Shown here piece by piece: positions 60,139 through 64,000 of a stretch of 64,000 nucleotides of DNA. The position numbers and the translations under genes are program-made. Origin of the DNA: Pseudomonas sp. TH41 (lineage in GTDB: Bacteria > Pseudomonadota > Gammaproteobacteria > Pseudomonadales > Pseudomonadaceae); the NCBI RefSeq assembly GCF_016650695.1, contig NZ_JAEKFH010000006.1:496001-560000 (forward strand), in the 5' to 3' direction. The stretch's first letter is position 1. Each line of letters begins with the position of its first letter. Below the pieces are notes generated by a model, which saw nothing but the letters and a program-made list of their open reading frames with translations, was not told where the DNA came from and did no database searches.

Positions 60139-60354
60139 TCATTTCGCCTTATAGGATTCAGTCACTTGCGCGGTTTGATCGTCCGGAACCCAGATTTCGC
60201 CATTCTTGGCCGCATTAGCCTTGGCCTGTTCCTGATGTTGGCCAACCGGGAAGTTCGCGAAGTAATACCTCATACGTTCAGCTCCACCTTCAGCGAACGC
60301 GGTGGATGAGACGAACGTCATCAGGCCAGCGATGATCAAGGGTGAGTGTTTCAT
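60139..60354 (-). CDS. Small secreted protein with EGG motif, distantly PtrA-like
   Basis: The 71-residue protein has a signal peptide (cleaved after AFA, about residue 21) followed by EGGAERMRYYF. This EGG start resembles the two PtrA-like proteins at 29751 and 39855, but the rest (FPVGQHQEQAKANAAKNGEI in part) differs. A GGGAGG site precedes the ATG at 60354; the longer frame to 60414 has no leader. The leader hairpin of the other two genes is not present. Function is unknown. Confidence 0.7.
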   Translation of the reverse strand: MKHSPLIIAGLMTFVSSTAFAEGGAERMRYYFANFPVGQHQEQAKANAAKNGEIWVPDDQTAQVTESYKAK

Positions 60355-60552
60355 GGTGTGCCTCCCATTACGGATGTCGGGTGCCTTTCGTCCATGAATC
60401 AATGTCGCAGGCACATTATCTGCCGAATCCGTTAAATGGGAATTAACCGGGCCTGGAAGAACAGGCGGAAGATTGTGTGATTTGCCGGAGAGGGCGAAGG
60501 GGGCAGGCGTATCGGAAACAGCAGCGAGCTGTTTCCGGTTCAGGCGAGGGGA

Positions 60553-60732
60553 TTAAGCGTGAGGCGCACGTTGTGTCAACGGCAAGCTCTGGGGTTGATG
60601 GCCCATTAGCAGGCGCAGTTGCGCGAGCTCCTGCTTCAGCTGGTCGCGCTCGTCTTTCAACTGGCGCAATTCATCGCGACGGATCGTGACGTAAAGGGTT
60701 TGTGCTGGCCGTGCTGCTTGTACTGTGCCCAT
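60553..60732 (-). CDS. Small coiled-coil protein, 59 residues
   Basis: The ORF opens with ATG at 60732 behind a GAGGTGA site and encodes MGTVQAARPAQTLYVTIRRD, then a charged heptad stretch LRQLKDERDQLKQELAQLRL, ending in PHA. The heptads predict a short coiled coil. Good ribosome site, clean ends and biased composition suggest a real gene. I do not recognise the family. It is divergent from gnd. Confidence 0.65.
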   Translation of the reverse strand: MGTVQAARPAQTLYVTIRRDELRQLKDERDQLKQELAQLRLLMGHQPQSLPLTQRAPHA

Positions 60733-61004
60733 TGCTCACCTCGCAAATGGCTTGCCTCAACTGTAAATCCGCCCCGAGATCGGGTGCTGACCTAGTATCG
60801 GCGCTGATTTTGATTTCTTTTGCCCCTGAAGGGAACTTTTTTATTTTTCACGGTCGTTGTGTCTTCGGCTTGATTCGCGACGTTATCAATCGGGATCGGG
60901 CACAATGCCCGGAAACTATGTGCCTCTACGCTGGACTAACCCGGATGAGTCACGTTGGGCTATAACCTTTGACACACATTATTTGTAGTAGGGAGCATCA
61001 GCAC

Positions 61005-61985
61005 ATGCAACTCGGGATTATTGGACTGGGCCGCATGGGCGGCAATATTGCGCGGCGCCTGATGCTCAACGGGCACACCACCGTTGTGTACGACCGCAAC
61101 ACCGCCTTCGTCGAGACCTTGAGTGGGGAGGGCGCTACGGGCGTTGCCGACTTGTCGGCGCTGGTCGCGGGCCTGGCCAAACCACGAGCGGTGTGGGTCA
61201 TGCTGCCGGCAGGCGCACCGACCGAAGACACCATCGATACCCTGAGCACCTTGCTTGAAGCTGGCGATACCATCATCGACGGCGGCAACACTTTCTATAA
61301 AGATGACATCCGCCGGGCGAAAACCTTGTCGGATAAAGGCCTGCACTACGTCGACGTCGGTACCTCCGGCGGTGTCTGGGGCCTGGAGCGTGGTTACTGC
61401 ATGATGATCGGTGGTGAAGCCGACGTCGTGAAGCGCCTCGACCCCTTGTTCGAAAGCCTCGCCCCCGGCCTGGGTGACATCCCGCGGACCAAGGACCGCA
61501 AGTCCGAAGACGATCGTGCCGAACGCGGCTATATTCACGCAGGCCCACCCGGCGCCGGGCATTTCGTGAAGATGATCCACAACGGCATCGAATACGGAAT
61601 GATGCAGGCCTTCGCCGAAGGCTTCGACATCCTCAAGACCAAATCCAGCACCAACCTGCCGGAAGATCAGCGTTTCGACCTCAACGTCGCTGACATCGCC
61701 GAGGTCTGGCGCCGTGGTAGCGTGGTGTCCTCCTGGCTGCTCGACCTGACAGCCGACGCCCTGGCCAGCGACCCGAAACTCGACGGTTACTCCGGGTCAG
61801 TGGCTGACAGCGGTGAAGGTCGCTGGACCATCGAAGCCGCCATGGAGCAATCGGTGCCCGTACCGGTGCTGTCGAACTCGCTGTTCTCCCGCTACCGTTC
61901 GCGCGGGCAAGGCACCTTTGGCGACAAGATTCTCTCGGCCCAGCGCTTCGGCTTCGGCGGCCATGTGGAGACTTCGAAAAAATGA
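61005..61985 (+). CDS. gnd: 6-phosphogluconate dehydrogenase, short decarboxylating form
   Basis: The 326-residue enzyme has the Rossmann motif GIIGLGRMGGNIARRL at the N-terminus, GNTFYKDDIRRA, and the catalytic Lys in GAGHFVKMIHNGIEYG. It lacks the long C-terminal tail of the 470-residue E. coli type, so it belongs to the shorter group, often NAD-linked. It converts 6-phosphogluconate to ribulose 5-phosphate and carbon dioxide. The ATG at 61005 has a GGGAG site. Its end overlaps the zwf start by 4 bases. Confidence 0.92.
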   Translation: MQLGIIGLGRMGGNIARRLMLNGHTTVVYDRNTAFVETLSGEGATGVADLSALVAGLAKPRAVWVMLPAGAPTEDTIDTLSTLLEAGDTIIDGGNTFYKDDIRRAKTLSDKGLHYVDVGTSGGVWGLERGYCMMIGGEADVVKRLDPLFESLAPGLGDIPRTKDRKSEDDRAERGYIHAGPPGAGHFVKMIHNGIEYGMMQAFAEGFDILKTKSSTNLPEDQRFDLNVADIAEVWRRGSVVSSWLLDLTADALASDPKLDGYSGSVADSGEGRWTIEAAMEQSVPVPVLSNSLFSRYRSRGQGTFGDKILSAQRFGFGGHVETSKK

Positions 61986-63505
61986 CCCGTCTGATCCGTA
62001 ATAAATCCAAGGCAGAACCCGCACCACCGACCACGCTGTTCCTGTTTGGTGCCCATGGTGATCTGGTCAAGCGCCTGCTGATGCCGGCGCTGTACAACCT
62101 GAGTCGTGACGGTCTGCTTGGGGATGGACTGCGGATCATCGGCGTTGACCACAACGCCATCACCGATGAAGCCTTTGCGAAAAAACTCGAAGACTTCATT
62201 CGAGCGGAAGTGGCCGCCAAGATCGGCAACGGCGACCAAGTGCTTGATCCGGCGTTGTGGGCCACGTTGGCCAAAGGCATCAGCTACGTCCAGGGCGATT
62301 TCCTGGACGACAGCACCTATCAAGCGCTGGCGGCGAAAATCGCTGCCAGCGGCACCGGTAACGCGGTCTTCTACCTGGCCACCGCACCACGTTTTTTCAG
62401 CGAAGTGGTGCGCCGTCTCGGCGCCGCCGGCTTGCTGCAAGAAACCCCCGAAGCCTTCAGAAGGGTGGTGATCGAGAAACCCTTCGGCTCCGACCTGCCC
62501 ACCGCCGAAGCGTTGAACGTGTGCTTGCTCAAGGTCATGACGGAAAACCAGATCTACCGGATCGACCACTACCTGGGCAAGGAAACCGTACAGAACATTC
62601 TGATCAGCCGGTTCTCCAACAGCCTGTTCGAAGCGTTCTGGAACAATCATTACATCGACCACGTGCAAATCACTGCTGCCGAAACCGTCGGCGTGGAAAC
62701 CCGTGGCAGTTTTTATGAGCACACTGGCGCCTTGCGGGACATGGTGCCCAATCACCTGTTCCAGTTGCTGGCGATGGTGGCCATGGAACCCCCGGCCGCC
62801 TTTGGCGCCGACGCCGTTCGTGGCGAGAAAGCCAAGGTGGTCGGGGCAATTCGTCCCTGGTCCACCGAAGAGGCGCTTGCCAATTCGGTTCGCGGCCAAT
62901 ACGCGGCAGGCGAACTCGACGGCAAGCCGTTGCCGGGTTATCGCGAGGAAGCCAACGTCGCCCCTGATAGCAACACCGAAACCTATGTCGCGCTGAAAGT
63001 CATGATCGACAACTGGCGTTGGGTCGGCGTGCCGTTCTACCTGCGTACCGGCAAGCGCATGAGCGTTCGCGACACCGAGATCGTTATCTGTTTCAAGCCG
63101 GCGCCTTATGCGCAGTTTCGCGATACCGAGGTTGATGAACTTCAGCCGACGTACCTGCGGATCCAGATTCAACCCAATGAAGGGATGTGGTTCGACCTGC
63201 TGGCCAAACGGCCCGGACCGGCGCTGAAGATGGCCAATATCGAACTGGGCTTTGCCTACAAGGATTTCTTTGAGATGCAGCCGTCCACCGGCTACGAAAC
63301 CTTGATCTACGATTGCCTGACCGGCGACCAGACCCTGTTCCAGCGCGCCGACAACATTGAGAACGGCTGGCGCGCAGTGCAGCCATTCCTCGATGCCTGG
63401 CAGCAGGATTCGACGGTGCAGAGCTATGCGGCGGGCGAGGACGGGCCTAAGTCTGGCGAAGAGTTGCTGACCCGCGATGGTCGCGTCTGGCACGGTCTCG
63501 GATGA
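61982..63505 (+). CDS. zwf: Glucose-6-phosphate 1-dehydrogenase
   Basis: The 507-residue enzyme has the nucleotide motif GAHGDLVKRLL (about 23-33), the substrate site RIDHYLGKE (about 193-201) with catalytic His nearby, and IEKPFGSDLPTAEALN. It oxidises glucose 6-phosphate to 6-phosphogluconolactone. Many Pseudomonas carry several zwf genes; this gnd-linked one is separate from the edd-glk-type cluster, which is not in this window. It overlaps both neighbours by 4 bases, giving a coupled gnd-zwf-HAD operon. Confidence 0.95.
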   Translation: MTRLIRNKSKAEPAPPTTLFLFGAHGDLVKRLLMPALYNLSRDGLLGDGLRIIGVDHNAITDEAFAKKLEDFIRAEVAAKIGNGDQVLDPALWATLAKGISYVQGDFLDDSTYQALAAKIAASGTGNAVFYLATAPRFFSEVVRRLGAAGLLQETPEAFRRVVIEKPFGSDLPTAEALNVCLLKVMTENQIYRIDHYLGKETVQNILISRFSNSLFEAFWNNHYIDHVQITAAETVGVETRGSFYEHTGALRDMVPNHLFQLLAMVAMEPPAAFGADAVRGEKAKVVGAIRPWSTEEALANSVRGQYAAGELDGKPLPGYREEANVAPDSNTETYVALKVMIDNWRWVGVPFYLRTGKRMSVRDTEIVICFKPAPYAQFRDTEVDELQPTYLRIQIQPNEGMWFDLLAKRPGPALKMANIELGFAYKDFFEMQPSTGYETLIYDCLTGDQTLFQRADNIENGWRAVQPFLDAWQQDSTVQSYAAGEDGPKSGEELLTRDGRVWHGLG

Positions 63506-64000
63506 GCGAACCAACGCAACCCCCCATCCGTTTTTTGCTCAGTGACATGGACGGCACTTTACTGCTGCCCGATCACAGCCTTAGTCAGCGCACCGTTGAT
63601 GCGGTGCGCTCGTTGCGCAAGGCCGGCGTGCTGTTCAGCCTGGCCACCGGCCGTCCACCGCGCGCTATGTTGCAGCAGATTGAGGCGTTGGGCGTTGATC
63701 TGCCGACGGCGGCTTTCAATGGCGGGACTATCGTCAATCCAGATGGCAGTTTGCTGGTTGCGCATTACTTGCCGGTAACGGCCGCGTTGACCACCTTGAC
63801 CCTGTTTGCCGATGTGCCCGACATCGAAGTCTGGGTGTTCAGCGGCGGCGACTGGCTGGTGAAAGACTCGTCCGGCCCTATGGTGCCGCGTGAGCAGCAT
63901 GGGCTGGGCTATCCGCCGGTGGTGGTGGAGAGTTTCGAGCCGTACCTTGAACAGATCGACAAGATCGTCGCCACCAGTAACAACACTCAATTATTGATTG
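63502..64000 (+). CDS. HAD-superfamily Cof-type phosphatase, partial
   Basis: The gene starts at the ATG overlapping the zwf stop and runs off the window after 166 residues. The HAD nucleophile motif LLSDMDGTLLLPDHSLS and motif II in LFSLATGRPPRAM are present, followed by a C2-type cap region. Cof-type enzymes dephosphorylate sugar phosphates or pyridoxal phosphate. Its coupling to gnd-zwf suggests a sugar-phosphate substrate. Confidence 0.85.
   Translation, partial: MSEPTQPPIRFLLSDMDGTLLLPDHSLSQRTVDAVRSLRKAGVLFSLATGRPPRAMLQQIEALGVDLPTAAFNGGTIVNPDGSLLVAHYLPVTAALTTLTLFADVPDIEVWVFSGGDWLVKDSSGPMVPREQHGLGYPPVVVESFEPYLEQIDKIVATSNNTQLLI

Noticed and set aside
61892..63514. Open leftward frame of 540 codons
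   Set aside because: It is fully antisense to zwf, whose family motifs are clear. Long antisense frames are common in GC-rich Pseudomonas genes.

Overview
The window looks like the chromosome of a fluorescent-group Pseudomonas. It carries a phosphonoacetate hydrolase/LysR pair, an OprD porin, NodT/OprM-type outer membrane factors, polyamine genes, a short gnd/zwf operon, and two families of Pseudomonas-type REP palindromes. No rRNA, tRNA, CRISPR array, prophage or complete insertion sequence was seen. All identifications come from reading the sequence and remembered family features; no database search was run.

Layout. (1) 1-2.7 kb: phosphonoacetate hydrolase (phnA), its divergent LysR regulator, and the start of a second alkaline-phosphatase-superfamily gene with an in-frame stop near its start. 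(2) 2.8-5.8 kb: an OFA-type MFS transporter and a gamma-glutamyltransferase-family hydrolase behind a near-perfect sigma-54 promoter. (3) 6.2-21 kb: an acid-sugar catabolic island. A leftward operon encodes an Asp/Glu-racemase-family protein, OtnK, OtnI, an FAH-family hydrolase and possibly an AraC regulator. Rightward genes encode an FMN 2-hydroxyacid dehydrogenase, a ModA-like protein without signal peptide, OtnC, an IlvD/Edd dehydratase, an MFS carrier, an atypical SDR, an RraA-like aldolase and a LysR regulator. A LacI-family gene lies inside, and two LacI-type operators sit in the central divergent promoter. Candidate Crc/Hfq CA motifs lie at three translation starts. (4) 21-28.8 kb: further small-acid catabolic genes (M20 hydrolase, class II aldolase, MFS, SDR, DapA-family lyase) with LysR regulators.

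(5) 28.8-50 kb: an efflux region assembled among decayed mobile DNA. It holds an OprD porin, two complete RND systems (gene orders RND-MFP-OMF and OMF-MFP-RND), one sensor kinase with two response regulators, and two PtrA-like small secreted proteins that share an upstream element and hairpin. Remnants of IS66, IS5, IS110, a chemoreceptor gene, a LysR gene and a duplicated SDR lie between these units. (6) 50-60.4 kb: nitrilase, LEA-type lipoprotein, NCS2 purine permease, LysR, polyamine-binding protein plus agmatinase, aldo-keto reductase, ZapE/AFG1 ATPase, DinB-like and GNAT proteins, separated by REP doublets. (7) 60.5-64 kb: a 59-residue coiled-coil ORF, then an overlapping gnd-zwf-HAD phosphatase operon running off the end.

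How it fits together. The acid-sugar island suggests two convergent schemes. In the first, a tetronate is oxidised at C2 by the FMN enzyme, isomerised (OtnI), phosphorylated (OtnK) and decarboxylated (OtnC) to dihydroxyacetone phosphate. In the second, a longer aldonate is dehydrated (IlvD/Edd), oxidised (SDR) and cleaved (FAH or RraA-like). Both schemes are inferred from families and gene order. The efflux region looks like repeated acquisition around IS scars.
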